From Halospina denitrificans (GTDB lineage: Bacteria; Pseudomonadota; Gammaproteobacteria; Pseudomonadales; Oleiphilaceae), in assembly GCF_004364635.1 (NCBI RefSeq), contig NZ_SOAX01000004.1:219149-283148 (forward strand): a DNA stretch of 64,000 nt, written 5' to 3'. The notes under the pieces were generated by a model. The model saw nothing but the letters and a program-made list of their open reading frames with translations, was not told the origin of the DNA and searched no databases. Made by a program: the position numbers and the translations under genes. The first letter of the stretch is position 1; the number at the start of each line of letters is the position of its first letter. This document shows, piece by piece, positions 1 to 8,425 of this stretch.

Positions 1-418
1 GCGCGACGGTCTCCAGGTGCTCGCGGATCATCTGGCGGGGAACCGGGTTGATGGCGGGCTCACCGGCGGGCACCGGCAGTCCCTCGCGGGTCACGGTGCC
101 CACGCCCTCGCCGGCACGGAAGGCCACCCCGCTGTCCCCGGTCAGCTCAATCCGCACCCAGAGCCGTGCACCATGGGTGGCATCCGGGTCATCGCCGGCA
201 TCCTTGATGATGCCCGCCGTGGCAGCGCCGCCGGCAACACAGAGGTCTTCCAGGACCATGGTCGGTTCCTGACCCCGGGGCAACCGGATGCTCACGCCCC
301 GGTCCTCGCGTCCCAGCAACAGGGCACGGGCCGCCGCCAGTGAGGCCGCCGTGGCGCAAGCGCCGGTCGACAGTCCCTGACGCAGAGGACCATTATGTTC
401 GGGAGTTTCAGGACGCAT
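1..418 (-). CDS. cbiD: Cobalt-precorrin-5B C1-methyltransferase CbiD, 5' part
   Basis: The minus strand encodes about 139 residues that run off the left edge, so the C-terminal half or more is missing. CbiD methylates C1 of cobalt-precorrin-5B in the anaerobic (early cobalt insertion) cobalamin pathway. Visible family signatures are LRQGLSTGACATAA near the start, IIKDAGDDPDATHGA at about residues 77-91, and the stretch EGVGTVT through GEPAINPVPR near the window edge. The ATG at 416-418 is chosen because the conserved N-terminus follows directly. No strong Shine-Dalgarno is visible, as is common behind a riboswitch that masks the start. The gene sits under a cobalamin riboswitch, so its product and its regulation agree. 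Confidence 0.9.
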   Translation of the reverse strand, partial: MRPETPEHNGPLRQGLSTGACATAASLAAARALLLGREDRGVSIRLPRGQEPTMVLEDLCVAGGAATAGIIKDAGDDPDATHGARLWVRIELTGDSGVAFRAGEGVGTVTREGLPVPAGEPAINPVPRQMIREHLETVA

Positions 419-429
419 GGATACTGAAG

Positions 430-668
430 CCTGGAGTCCTCACCGCCGTGCCACCCGCACACCAACGATGCTGATCCCCTGGGCCGGTCTCCGGACTCGT
501 GCGGGAACCGTACTGGTTCCGGTGAATCGCCTTCCCATGGAGTAGCACCACAGTGGCGGGGAAGATTCACGCTCGACACTTACCGTTGCGGGGGCAGTCC
601 CGGATTTTCACCGGGTTCCCGTTTCAGCCGACTATCCGAACAGATGCCGGCCACCCAGGGACGAAAGA
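430..668 (-). promoter_or_regulatory. Cobalamin riboswitch upstream of cbiD
   Basis: Read on the minus strand, the conserved core appears in order. The GGGAA and GGTGAAAATCC block lies at 599-620, GCCCCCGCAACGGTAA at 580-595, the GCCACTG and GGGAAGGCG blocks follow, and the B12-box GAGTCCGGAGACCGGCCC is at 481-498. These are the hallmarks of the AdoCbl (RF00174) fold. The RNA would normally switch off cbiD and downstream cobalamin genes when cobalamin is plentiful. The remaining bases up to the divergent MerR gene (669-845) hold no gene that I can see and probably contain both promoters. Confidence 0.93.
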
Positions 669-845
669 GGGGCAAATCCTAGAGGATCGACGCACCCTGG
701 TCAAATCGCCACCAGCAGCCCTTGATTTTTGCAACACGCTCTATCGCCGGACAACGGCGGCGCTAGTGCGAACCAGTCCGGTATTCTTTAACGCCATGGC
801 AAGCTAGAATGCCGAATCCATGTATGTACGCTCACGAGAGAGCCA

Positions 846-1625
846 ATGGCGAAAAGCAGCACACAGCAACCCGGCGAATTCTCGATCGACCAGCTCGCAC
901 GGGAAAGCGGCATGACGGTACGCAACATCCGCGTCTACCAGGAGCGCGGCCTGATCCCGCCGCCGGAGCGCCGTGGCCGTAAGGGCATCTACAGCGAGAC
1001 CCACCTTTCACGGCTGCGCATCATAGGCCGGCTGCTGGAGCGCGGCTACACGCTCAACAACATCGCCGAGCTGGTGGAAAGCTGGGAACAGGGCAATGGC
1101 ATCGAGCACATCCTCGGGCTGGAAAAAGCCGTTGTCAGCCCCTGGTCCGACGAGCTCCCCGAGTACCTCACTAAGCGCGAGCTGGTCCAGAAGTTCGGCA
1201 ACATCTTTCTGGGAAAGGCCCTTAACCGCGCCATTGAACTGGAGATCATCATCCCGGAGGGGCGGCGCTACCGTATCCCCAGCCCTCGCATGCTGCATGC
1301 CGGCGCCGAGTTGGTGAAAACCGGGATTCCGCTGGAGGATATGCTGGAAGTGGTCGCCTACCTTCGCCAGAACGTTGAGGAAGCGGCCGAGGCCATGGTC
1401 AAGCTCGTGGAGACCCACATCTTCGACCGCTCCAGCCCCGAGATGCCCCCGCCCGAGGAGTCCGAGGAGCTGGCCCAGCTCATCTGGCGCCTGCGCCCGC
1501 TGGTGGAAATGGCCGTGCTTCCGGAAGTTGCCCGCGCCATGCAGAAAGCCGCCGACCGCCACCTCGGCGACCGCCTTGCCTATGTGCTTGACCATCTGAA
1601 CCAGCCCGCCTCTTCCCGGGAATAA
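846..1625 (+). CDS. MerR family transcriptional regulator
   Basis: This is a 259-residue cytoplasmic DNA-binding protein. A MerR-type winged helix occupies about residues 12-80 (FSIDQLARESGMTVRNIRVYQERGL, then a second wing helix with GRLLERGYTLNNIAEL). A second helical region of about 150 residues follows, longer than in metal-sensing MerR proteins. No cysteine cluster for metal binding is visible, so the effector is more likely organic. The start ATG follows a purine-rich GAGAGAG. The gene precedes the tandem PF10118 genes on the same strand, and I infer that it controls them or itself. Confidence 0.82.
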   Translation: MAKSSTQQPGEFSIDQLARESGMTVRNIRVYQERGLIPPPERRGRKGIYSETHLSRLRIIGRLLERGYTLNNIAELVESWEQGNGIEHILGLEKAVVSPWSDELPEYLTKRELVQKFGNIFLGKALNRAIELEIIIPEGRRYRIPSPRMLHAGAELVKTGIPLEDMLEVVAYLRQNVEEAAEAMVKLVETHIFDRSSPEMPPPEESEELAQLIWRLRPLVEMAVLPEVARAMQKAADRHLGDRLAYVLDHLNQPASSRE

Positions 1626-1708
1626 ACCCCCAACACGATCCCATCCCAGACTTGGCCAAAATGACGTCTGGCAGCGTCAATTCGGTCCTTGCCGCCCCAT
1701 CGATTACT

Positions 1709-1746
1709 GTTACATTGACTAATGTCACTTTTGGAATTGTAAAGAT
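1709..1746 (+). promoter_or_regulatory. Inverted repeat overlapping a candidate promoter
   Basis: GTTACATTGACTAATGTCAC (1709-1728) is an inverted repeat with 8-base arms and one mismatch. A TTGACT hexamer (1715-1720) lies inside it. TAAAGA (1740-1745) would be the -10 with a 19-bp spacer, the long spacing typical of MerR-controlled promoters; a weaker -10 at 1738 would give 17 bp. It lies 55-75 bases before the first PF10118 gene. Its use as an operator is inferred. Confidence 0.5.
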
Positions 1747-1782
1747 ACCAAAAGCTCAAACACTAACCGGAGAGGGCGCGCC

Positions 1783-2733
1783 ATGACAGCCGCAACCGCA
1801 ACCGCAGCCAAGCATCATGACACCGAACAGAATATCCCTGGACCGGGCGATGACGGCATGGTCATGCCGGAACGCCGGGACCTGCACTTCCTGCCACCGA
1901 AGGAACGTATTCACGACTGGCATCAGGCGGGCCCGCACATGACCCAGTTCATGAACGCCCTGTCGCTGTTCTTCCCGGCCGGCGAACGGCTCTTTATTGA
2001 CGCCGTGCGCGAGTACCGGGACCAGATCCCCGACCCGGACCTGAAGAAGGCCGCCACCGCCTTCATCGGCCAGGAGGCCATGCACAGCCGGGAACACATC
2101 GAATACAACAGCCTCATGGAAGAGGCCGGCCTGCCGGCGGACAAGCTGGATGCCTTCGTCTGGTCCCTGCTGGACTTCCTCAAGGAACGCACCCCCAAGA
2201 GCATGCCGTTGTCAGCCACCATCGCCCTGGAGCACTTCACGGCCCTGATGGGCGGATTCCTGCTGGACCATCCGGAAGTCCTGGATGGCTCCCAGGAGGA
2301 CTACCAGCGCATGTGGCAATGGCACGCCATGGAGGAAGTGGAGCACAAGGCGGTCTGCTATGACGTATGGGAAAAATGCGTCGGGCGCGGCCCCACCGCC
2401 TACCTGAAGCGGGCGTTCGGCATGACCGCGGCCACCGCCATCTTCTGGCCGCTGGTACTGGCGTTCTACATGCAGATGGTCAACTCGAGCGAAGCCTGCC
2501 GAAAGGAGGGCTGGCGCGGCCACCTGACCGTGCTCAACATCCTTTTCGGAAAGCCAGGCGTACTGCGCAAGCAGATCCCGCACTCGCTGGCGTTCTTCAA
2601 GTACAGCTTCCACCCCTGGCAGCAGAACAACAGCCACCACATCGCCCATCTCAACGAACTGGCGGAAGAGGCCGAGGAAGCCTATCAACAGGCCATGTCC
2701 AGTTACGGCGAGCATCATCAGACCCATCATTAA
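1783..2733 (+). CDS. PF10118 family predicted metal-dependent hydrolase, copy A
   Basis: This 316-residue soluble protein belongs to the family usually annotated as predicted metal-dependent hydrolase. Its helical sequence carries ExxH pairs of the ferritin-like di-iron type: GQEAMHSREH at about residue 87, a central LEHFTA glutamate, and MEEVEHKAV at about residue 187. It also has the family stretches ERRDLHFLPP near the N-terminus and FHPWQQNNSHH near the C-terminus. The ATG follows a good GGAGAGGG. The substrate is unknown. A close paralogue follows immediately, and a fatty-acid-hydroxylase-like gene lies beyond, which hints at lipid or hydrophobic substrates, but this is inference. Confidence 0.82.
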   Translation: MTAATATAAKHHDTEQNIPGPGDDGMVMPERRDLHFLPPKERIHDWHQAGPHMTQFMNALSLFFPAGERLFIDAVREYRDQIPDPDLKKAATAFIGQEAMHSREHIEYNSLMEEAGLPADKLDAFVWSLLDFLKERTPKSMPLSATIALEHFTALMGGFLLDHPEVLDGSQEDYQRMWQWHAMEEVEHKAVCYDVWEKCVGRGPTAYLKRAFGMTAATAIFWPLVLAFYMQMVNSSEACRKEGWRGHLTVLNILFGKPGVLRKQIPHSLAFFKYSFHPWQQNNSHHIAHLNELAEEAEEAYQQAMSSYGEHHQTHH

Positions 2734-2744
2734 GCTCCTCTTCT

Positions 2745-2768
2745 GGCCCGGTTCGCCGGGCCCTTTTT
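2745..2768 (+). terminator. Rho-independent terminator after PF10118 copy A
   Basis: A 7-bp GC stem GGCCCGG/CCGGGCC with a TTCG tetraloop is followed by C and five T residues. It lies 12 bases after the copy A stop codon and separates the two paralogues into independently transcribed units. Confidence 0.8.
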
Positions 2769-2870
2769 CCTGTTTGCCGTCCTGACAACCCACCCCGTCA
2801 CTTGAGTCTTGTTGGTGTCGTAGCAAGGCGTACATTGGAATCAGCACCCATCAAAAGGGAAGGGGGACTT

Positions 2871-3800
2871 ATGACAACCACAACAGACCACCCCACGGAG
2901 ACCGGCCAGGCCAATACCGGCCCGGGCGACGAGGGCATGGTCATCCCGGAACGCCGCGACCTGCACTTCCTGCCGCCCAGGGAGCGCATCGAGGACTGGC
3001 ACAAGCTCGGTCCCCACATGACCCAGTTCATGAACACCCTCTCGCTCTTCTTTCCGGCGGGCGAGCGACTGTTCATCGACGCCGTGCGCGCCTTCCGCGA
3101 CGAGATTCCGGACCCGGACCTGAAAAAGGCCGCCACCGCCTTCATCGGACAGGAGGCCCTGCACAGCCGCGAGCACATCGAGTACAACAAACTCATGGAC
3201 GAAGCCGGTCTTCCAGCCGGGCGCCTGGACCGCCATGTCACGAAGATGCTGGACTGGTTCAAGGAACACGGCAGCCGCGAGGACCTGCTGGTGGAGACCA
3301 TTGCCCTGGAACACTTCACCGCGCTCATGGGCGATTTCCTGCTGGATCACCCCGAAGCGATGGAGGGCTCCCAGGAGGACTACCTGCGCATGTGGGAATG
3401 GCATGCCATGGAAGAGGTGGAGCACAAGGCCGTGTGTTTTGATGTTTACGAAAAGTGCGTCGGGCGCGGCCCGCGTGCCTACGCCCACAGAACTCTGGGC
3501 ATGCTGCGGGCCACGACCATCTTCTGGACCAACGTCACCCGCTTCTACCTGCAGATGACCGAGGCCAGCGAAGCCTGCCGCAAGGAGGGCTGGCGCGGCC
3601 ACCTGACCGTGCTCAACACCCTGTTCGGCCGCCCGGGCCTGCTGCGCCGCCAGCTCCCGTCATGGCTGGAGTTCTTCAAGTACAGCTTCCACCCCTGGCA
3701 GCAGAACAACAGCCACCACATTGCACGACTCCAGGAACTGGCGGAGGAAGCGGAAGCGGCGTATCAACAGGCCAACGCCGAGTACGCCACTCACCACTAA
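2871..3800 (+). CDS. PF10118 family predicted metal-dependent hydrolase, copy B
   Basis: This 309-residue paralogue of the preceding gene keeps every recognisable motif: ERRDLHFLPP, GQEALHSREH, LEHFTA, MEEVEHKAV and FHPWQQNNSHH. The ATG at 2871 follows AAGGGAAGGGGG; an open frame continues upstream but has no homology there. The N-terminal 20 residues and the loop after GLPA differ most between copies. That pattern fits an older tandem duplication with some divergence rather than a recent copy. It has its own leader after the terminator at 2745-2768, so the copies may respond to different signals. Confidence 0.82.
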   Translation: MTTTTDHPTETGQANTGPGDEGMVIPERRDLHFLPPRERIEDWHKLGPHMTQFMNTLSLFFPAGERLFIDAVRAFRDEIPDPDLKKAATAFIGQEALHSREHIEYNKLMDEAGLPAGRLDRHVTKMLDWFKEHGSREDLLVETIALEHFTALMGDFLLDHPEAMEGSQEDYLRMWEWHAMEEVEHKAVCFDVYEKCVGRGPRAYAHRTLGMLRATTIFWTNVTRFYLQMTEASEACRKEGWRGHLTVLNTLFGRPGLLRRQLPSWLEFFKYSFHPWQQNNSHHIARLQELAEEAEAAYQQANAEYATHH

Positions 3801-3804
3801 GCGC

Positions 3805-4773
3805 CTACCGGGCCCGGTCCGCCGGGCCCGTCGTCATCCCCGATCCAGCCCCGTCCGGTAATCGCTGCCACTCGGGCGGCTTCCACAGGTGCTTCAGGCG
3901 CTCCTTCACCGGCCCCTGGATTGTCATGTCCCGGAACATATCCACATACTCATGGGTCCAGAGCGTAATCAGGTCATTAGCCGGTACCGGTGTGGTGATG
4001 CCGTAGACGGGCGGGTCCTTGGCCTTCTCGTCCTCGAAGCTGCCGAAAAGCCGGTCCCAGATGATCAGCACGCCGCCGTAGTTGCGGTCGATGTAGCCGG
4101 GATTGCGGCCGTGGTGCACACGATGATGGCTGGGCGTATTGAAGATGAACTCGATCCAGGGATGGAGCTTGCCCACCAGCTCGGTGTGGATAAAGAACTG
4201 GTAGACCAGGGACAGCGCATAGACGATGCCGATCCAGACCGGATTGAAGCCGATGAACGCCAGGGGCAGGTAGAAGATCCAGGTGCCGTTGAAGATGTTG
4301 GTGGCGTTCTGGCGCATGGCGGTGGTGAAATTCAGCCGTGGCGAGGAATGGTGCACCACATGCGCCGCCCAGAACCAGCGGATGCGGTGCCCCGCCCGGT
4401 GCTGCCAGTAGAAGCAGAACTCCACGCCCAGAAAGGTCAGAACACCCGTCAGCAGGTTCAATTCGAAGTCGAACAACCGGTAGTGATACAGCACCGAATA
4501 CACCGGGAAGGCAATCAGGCCGGCAAACAGCAACTCCGTGATTTGATAACCCGCGCCGAGCATGAAGTTCTTCACGCCCTCGCGCCCGTCCATACGCTCC
4601 GGGTCATGCTTCAGCTTCTGGTATTCCCAGAGCGCAACCAGGAGAAAAACCGGCGTCGCCACCACGAAAATCAGCTGCCTTGCATCCAGCGCCAGCCACT
4701 CACTGGCCAGTGCCCACAGGGCCAGCAGGCCACTGTCGGCCAGAACCGCGTGCATCATATCCAGTAATGCCAT
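3805..4773 (-). CDS. Sterol desaturase / fatty acid hydroxylase family membrane protein
   Basis: This 322-residue integral membrane di-iron protein (PF04116 type) has the three histidine clusters of the family in order: HRAGH, then HVVHH, then HRVHH near NPGYIDRN. Several hydrophobic segments precede and separate them. It should insert oxygen into, or desaturate, a lipid chain in the inner membrane; the exact substrate cannot be read. The ATG at 4771-4773 is preferred because GGAGAGG lies just upstream, although the frame stays open to 4869. It is divergent from an AraC-type gene and ends head-on with PF10118 copy B. Confidence 0.82.
   Translation of the reverse strand: MALLDMMHAVLADSGLLALWALASEWLALDARQLIFVVATPVFLLVALWEYQKLKHDPERMDGREGVKNFMLGAGYQITELLFAGLIAFPVYSVLYHYRLFDFELNLLTGVLTFLGVEFCFYWQHRAGHRIRWFWAAHVVHHSSPRLNFTTAMRQNATNIFNGTWIFYLPLAFIGFNPVWIGIVYALSLVYQFFIHTELVGKLHPWIEFIFNTPSHHRVHHGRNPGYIDRNYGGVLIIWDRLFGSFEDEKAKDPPVYGITTPVPANDLITLWTHEYVDMFRDMTIQGPVKERLKHLWKPPEWQRLPDGAGSGMTTGPADRAR
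3809..3830. terminator. Hairpin between convergent genes
   Basis: CGGGCCCGG/CCGGGCCCG forms a 9-bp stem with loop TCCG between the PF10118 copy B stop and the hydroxylase C-terminus. It overlaps the end of the hydroxylase gene. No T tract follows, so intrinsic termination is uncertain. Confidence 0.45.
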
Positions 4774-4845
4774 AGCAGACCTCTCCTGTTGATGGGCCGT
4801 CGGCGTGTCTTCCTTTATAGGAATCATTCTTCCACCAACGCAGGC

Positions 4846-4882
4846 TTGATGATTGACAATCCACGCCACGTTATTGATGATT
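4846..4882. promoter_or_regulatory. Direct repeat in the hydroxylase/AraC intergenic region
   Basis: TTGATGATT occurs at 4846-4854 and again at 4874-4882, 28 bases apart, each followed by a CAC-containing tail. AraC-type activators often bind such direct half-sites. Its position between divergent regulator and target fits an operator, but this is inference. Confidence 0.4.
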
Positions 4883-4910
4883 CACGTCAACCTATGAGCA
4901 TCGGAACACA

Positions 4911-5903
4911 ATGCGCATCAACGGCGCCTGGACAGGCCTGCTCACCGACTGGCTCGACCAGAACCAGCTGGACGCCCCCGGAACCCGATCGCGGCTGGCC
5001 CGCTATGCCCCGGACGACAGCGTGCCCGTGGCCGTCTGGCGGGAATTGCTGGAAGATACCCTGGATACCATAGCCACGGGAGTCGCCCCCGAGCTGGACG
5101 TCGGGGCCTGCGTCCAGCCCCGCCACGTTGGCGTACTCGGCTACCTGGTCCTGGCCTGCGAAACACTGGGCGATGCCATGCTCGCCTACCAGCGCTATGA
5201 ACGGCTCTTCTATGGTGAACAGCTGGCCCAGATCGATACCGATGGCACCGATGCCGAGATCCGCTGGCCCCAGACTCCGGAACCCCTGGGCCAGAAAGCT
5301 GACGGGGTCGCAATTGCCGCGCTGGTGACCTTCCTGAGGCGCCAGCTGGACGACCCGCCACCGCCCTCCGGCATCGCCTTCCACGACGTGGTTTCCCCTG
5401 AACAGGCCTCCGCCTACGAGGCCTTTTTTGACTGCCCGGTTGTCTTCGGAGATGACTTCGTGCGGGTACGTTTTCCCCTGCACTCCCTGCAGATGCCCAT
5501 GCCCCGCCGGGACCCCACCCTGCGCCAGCTGCTCAACCGCCAGGCCGATGCCCTGCTCCAGACCCTCTCCCGGGACCAGCTCCTGGAAGAACAGCTCCAC
5601 CGTAACCTGCTGCGGCTGCTGGCGGAGGGGGATCCCACGCTGGAACGCATGGCCCGGCGCCTGCACATGGCCCCGCGTACCCTGCAACGCCGCCTGGCGC
5701 GACACGGCATGAGCTGGCAGCAATGGCTGGACCATGCCCGGGAACAGCTGGCCCGCCAGTACCTGGCGGACCCGGGTCTGAACCTGAATGAGATTGCCCT
5801 TTTGCTGGGTTTTTCCGAGCAGAGCGCATTTACGCGCAGCTTCCAGAGATGGACGGGCGAAACACCAGGGGGGCGGCGGCGTGTTCGGGATCGGAGGAGC
5901 TAG
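4911..5903 (+). CDS. AraC family transcriptional regulator (Arabinose_bd type)
   Basis: This 330-residue regulator has an N-terminal effector region (about 1-215) of the kind found in PF12625 proteins. A C-terminal double helix-turn-helix follows (about 230-325), including LERMARRLHMAPRTLQRRL and IALLLGFSEQSAFTRSFQRW. Proteins of this architecture in gammaproteobacteria often control lipid or hydrocarbon genes (OruR/AlkS-like context). It is transcribed away from the fatty-acid-hydroxylase-like gene and is its probable regulator. Its stop overlaps the stop of the convergent TauE-like gene by four bases. Confidence 0.85.
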   Translation: MRINGAWTGLLTDWLDQNQLDAPGTRSRLARYAPDDSVPVAVWRELLEDTLDTIATGVAPELDVGACVQPRHVGVLGYLVLACETLGDAMLAYQRYERLFYGEQLAQIDTDGTDAEIRWPQTPEPLGQKADGVAIAALVTFLRRQLDDPPPPSGIAFHDVVSPEQASAYEAFFDCPVVFGDDFVRVRFPLHSLQMPMPRRDPTLRQLLNRQADALLQTLSRDQLLEEQLHRNLLRLLAEGDPTLERMARRLHMAPRTLQRRLARHGMSWQQWLDHAREQLARQYLADPGLNLNEIALLLGFSEQSAFTRSFQRWTGETPGGRRRVRDRRS

Positions 5904-6643
5904 GCGGAAAACATGGAGAGCATGCCGCGAACCAGCGCCGCGGCACCCGCGACGGCAGCAATACCCAGGATGATCGGCCGCAGCCGGCTCGAAGGCAGGC
6001 GCCCCACAAACCAGCGCGACATCACAAAACCCACAATGACGCCGGGGGCTGTGGCCAGGAACAGCAACAGCTCCTTCACCCCCAGGTATCCGGAGGCAAC
6101 CAGCGCCGCAATACTCAATACGCTTGCGAACATGAAGAAGGCGGACATATTCGCCCTGACCAGTGGGCCCTTCTCGTTCTGGTAGATGAGAGCAATGGGC
6201 GGGCCGCCAACGGCAGTAATGGTCCCCATGAAGGTGGAGGCGGCACCGGCAACCACGCTGTTGCGGCCGTTGAGCCGGGGCTTCCAGCCACCGACACTCA
6301 GCGTAACCGCCAGCAGGATCAGCACCCCGAAGACCAGCTCAAACCCACGGGGTGAAATGACCATCAGCGTTCCGGCTGCAAGGATGGTTCCCAGGACCCC
6401 GCCTGCGACGGCAAGGCGCACCTCCCTGACACTCACGCCCATCCGATGGCGCACCAGCATCAGCAGGTTCAGCAGGGTCGCGTTCATAACCAGAGGCCCC
6501 GGAACCAGTACCGGGTTGACCAGGAAAAGCAGCGGCGCGGACAGGGTCCCGATACCATAACCCGCCACTCCCTGAAGACAGGCGCCCGCCAGTACCACCA
6601 GGTTCGCAATCAGGATCTGCAATAGCGTGATGTCTGAAAGCAT
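5900..6643 (-). CDS. TSUP family permease (TauE/SafE-like)
   Basis: This 247-residue protein has about eight hydrophobic segments and the family's two-repeat pattern (PF01925). GVAGYGIGTLSAPLL sits in the first repeat and GTITAVGGPPIALIYQ in the second. TSUP proteins move sulfite, sulfonates or other small organic anions across the inner membrane. No sulfur-metabolism gene is adjacent, so the substrate cannot be assigned. The gene stands alone and converges on the AraC gene. Confidence 0.8.
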   Translation of the reverse strand: MLSDITLLQILIANLVVLAGACLQGVAGYGIGTLSAPLLFLVNPVLVPGPLVMNATLLNLLMLVRHRMGVSVREVRLAVAGGVLGTILAAGTLMVISPRGFELVFGVLILLAVTLSVGGWKPRLNGRNSVVAGAASTFMGTITAVGGPPIALIYQNEKGPLVRANMSAFFMFASVLSIAALVASGYLGVKELLLFLATAPGVIVGFVMSRWFVGRLPSSRLRPIILGIAAVAGAAALVRGMLSMFSA

Positions 6644-6791
6644 GGACCTCCCCCTGAGATGGAAGCGCTCAGCCTACCAGATCCACCAGTCCCAAGTGTG
6701 CAATCACAGGCTCCCGTCCACGCTGGTTTTTGTATTACACTGAGCCGAATCCACTCACCAATTTGCCAACAACAACGACGAGAGCTGAACG

Positions 6792-7400
6792 ATGATCCTG
6801 AGCCACGCCATTGGAATGCTGTTCCGCCCGGACGCCGAATGGGCCTCCATCAAGCAAGAAAAGCCCACCCCTATTGCGGTGTACGGCCTCTACATCCTCA
6901 TCCTGGCGGCCATCGGGCCGGTATGCGCCTATTACGGCACGGTGGAAATGGGCTGGTCCATTGGCGACCGCATCATCAAGCTCACGCCGGACAGTGCCAT
7001 GCAGCTGGTCATACTGACCTACCTGGCCATACTGGCGGGCAGCTTCGCCCTCAGTTACGGCATCGACTGGATGGCCAACACCTTTGGCTCGGAGCACGAG
7101 CAGAACGGCAATAACGCGGTTGCGCTGGTGGCCTACTCGCTGACGCCCATGTACGTGGCCGGCCTTACCCTGCTCTATCCGGATCCCTGGATCAACGCCA
7201 TGGTCCTGCTGGCCGCCGCCAGTTACGGCGCCTTGCTGATGTGGAAAGGGGTGCCCGTCGTCATGGGCATGAGCAAGGAGCAGTCCATGGTCTATTGCGG
7301 CGCCATTCTCACCCTGGCACTGGTCCTGCTGGTCTCCACCCTGGCAACCACGGGCCTGCTGTGGAACTTTGGTTTCGGCCCAACCTTTATTGAAAACTGA
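6792..7400 (+). CDS. YIP1 family inner-membrane protein
   Basis: This 202-residue protein has five predicted membrane spans and the Yip1-like start ILSHAIGMLFRPDAEWASIK. Bacterial YIP1 proteins are small polytopic proteins of unknown role. The ATG follows GAGAGC. The HIT gene begins two bases after its stop, and two DJ-1 genes follow, so the four are likely one transcript of a stress or damage-control type. That link is inferred from order only. Confidence 0.75.
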   Translation: MILSHAIGMLFRPDAEWASIKQEKPTPIAVYGLYILILAAIGPVCAYYGTVEMGWSIGDRIIKLTPDSAMQLVILTYLAILAGSFALSYGIDWMANTFGSEHEQNGNNAVALVAYSLTPMYVAGLTLLYPDPWINAMVLLAAASYGALLMWKGVPVVMGMSKEQSMVYCGAILTLALVLLVSTLATTGLLWNFGFGPTFIEN

Positions 7401-7402
7401 AT

Positions 7403-7813
7403 ATGGGTTTTGAAGTTCACCCACAGCTGAAGGCGGACTGCCATGTCATGGGACGGTTCGCCTCCTCCCAGGTCCTGCTGCACCGCAACAGCCAGATCCC
7501 CTGGTACATCGTTGTCCCCGAGGCCAACGTCCGGGAACTCCATGAACTGCGAGGCTCTCCCAGGCAGGATCTCGACGACCTCCTCAACCGGCTCGCGTGT
7601 TTTATTAAAACCCACCACCAGTGCGAACATACCAATGTCGCCGCCATTGGAAATCGCGTTCCGCAACTCCATATTCATGTGATAGGGCGCTGGGAAGGCG
7701 ACCCCTGTTGGCCGGACGTGATCTGGGGCAACCTGCCCGAAGGCCCGGTACGGTCGGATGCCGTACTGGAGCCGCTCAAGGTCGAACTGGGCCGCTATCT
7801 CAGACGCGAATAA
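7403..7813 (+). CDS. HIT domain nucleotide hydrolase/transferase
   Basis: This 136-residue HIT-superfamily protein should cleave or transfer nucleotidyl groups on small dinucleotides or nucleoside phosphoramidates. The active-site motif reads QLHIHV (residues 88-93): the last two histidines of HxHxH are present and the first is glutamine. That variant occurs in a known bacterial HIT subfamily and need not mean loss of function. The start lies two bases after the YIP1 stop without a clear Shine-Dalgarno, suggesting translational coupling. Confidence 0.82.
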   Translation: MGFEVHPQLKADCHVMGRFASSQVLLHRNSQIPWYIVVPEANVRELHELRGSPRQDLDDLLNRLACFIKTHHQCEHTNVAAIGNRVPQLHIHVIGRWEGDPCWPDVIWGNLPEGPVRSDAVLEPLKVELGRYLRRE

Positions 7814-7837
7814 GCCTGCACCGGCAAGGAGGTTATC

Positions 7838-8395
7838 ATGGCAACCACGGCACTGGTCCCCATTGCCAACGGCAGCGAGGATATTGAATCGGTCACGATC
7901 ATCGATGTGCTGCGCCGCGCCGGCGTGGACGTCACCGTGGCCAGTGTGCACGAGGAGCGCACCATTACCGCCGCACGCCAGACCCGCATCACCGCCGATG
8001 CGTTGATCAGCGAATGCTCGGGCGTCACCTATGACGTGATCGCCCTGCCCGGTGGTATGCCGGGAGCCGAAAACCTCGGAGCCAGCGAACCCCTGCAGGA
8101 ACAGCTCCGAGCCCAGCGCGACGCTGGCAGGTGGTACGCCGCCATCTGCGCCGCGCCCGCCGTGGCCCTGGAACCCAACGGGCTGCTCGAGGGTCGCGCG
8201 GCCACCGCCCACCCGGGTTTCCAGTCCAGGCTGGCAAATCAGAGCCGGGTCAATGAGCGCGTGGTGATTGATGGCAACTGCATCACGAGCCAGGGCCCCG
8301 GCAGCGCCCTGGAATTCTCGCTGGCACTGGTGGAAGCTCTCTTCGGCAAAGACAAGCGTGATGAAGTGGCTGCCCCCATGGTACTTCCAACATAA
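7838..8395 (+). CDS. DJ-1 family protein (YajL-like)
   Basis: This 185-residue cytoplasmic protein aligns end to end by eye with DJ-1. It has NGSEDIESV with the conserved glutamate E17, the oxidisable nucleophile-elbow cysteine C104 in AAICAAPAVAL, and the SQGPGSALEFALxxVE-type C-terminus. The family protects against oxidative and glyoxal-type damage; deglycase activity is debated. A strong AAGGAGGT precedes the ATG. A second DJ-1/PfpI gene follows 30 bases later. Confidence 0.85.
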   Translation: MATTALVPIANGSEDIESVTIIDVLRRAGVDVTVASVHEERTITAARQTRITADALISECSGVTYDVIALPGGMPGAENLGASEPLQEQLRAQRDAGRWYAAICAAPAVALEPNGLLEGRAATAHPGFQSRLANQSRVNERVVIDGNCITSQGPGSALEFSLALVEALFGKDKRDEVAAPMVLPT

Positions 8396-8425
8396 CCCTT
8401 CAATTTCCTGACTCGGGGACGACAC

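Noticed and set aside
292..579. Minus-strand 95-codon frame
   Set aside because: Covers the cobalamin riboswitch and the 5' end of cbiD in another frame.
7403..7813. HIT protein judged inactive because the first His of HxHxH is Gln
   Set aside because: QLHIHV-type motifs occur in a normal bacterial HIT subfamily; the nucleophile histidine is retained.
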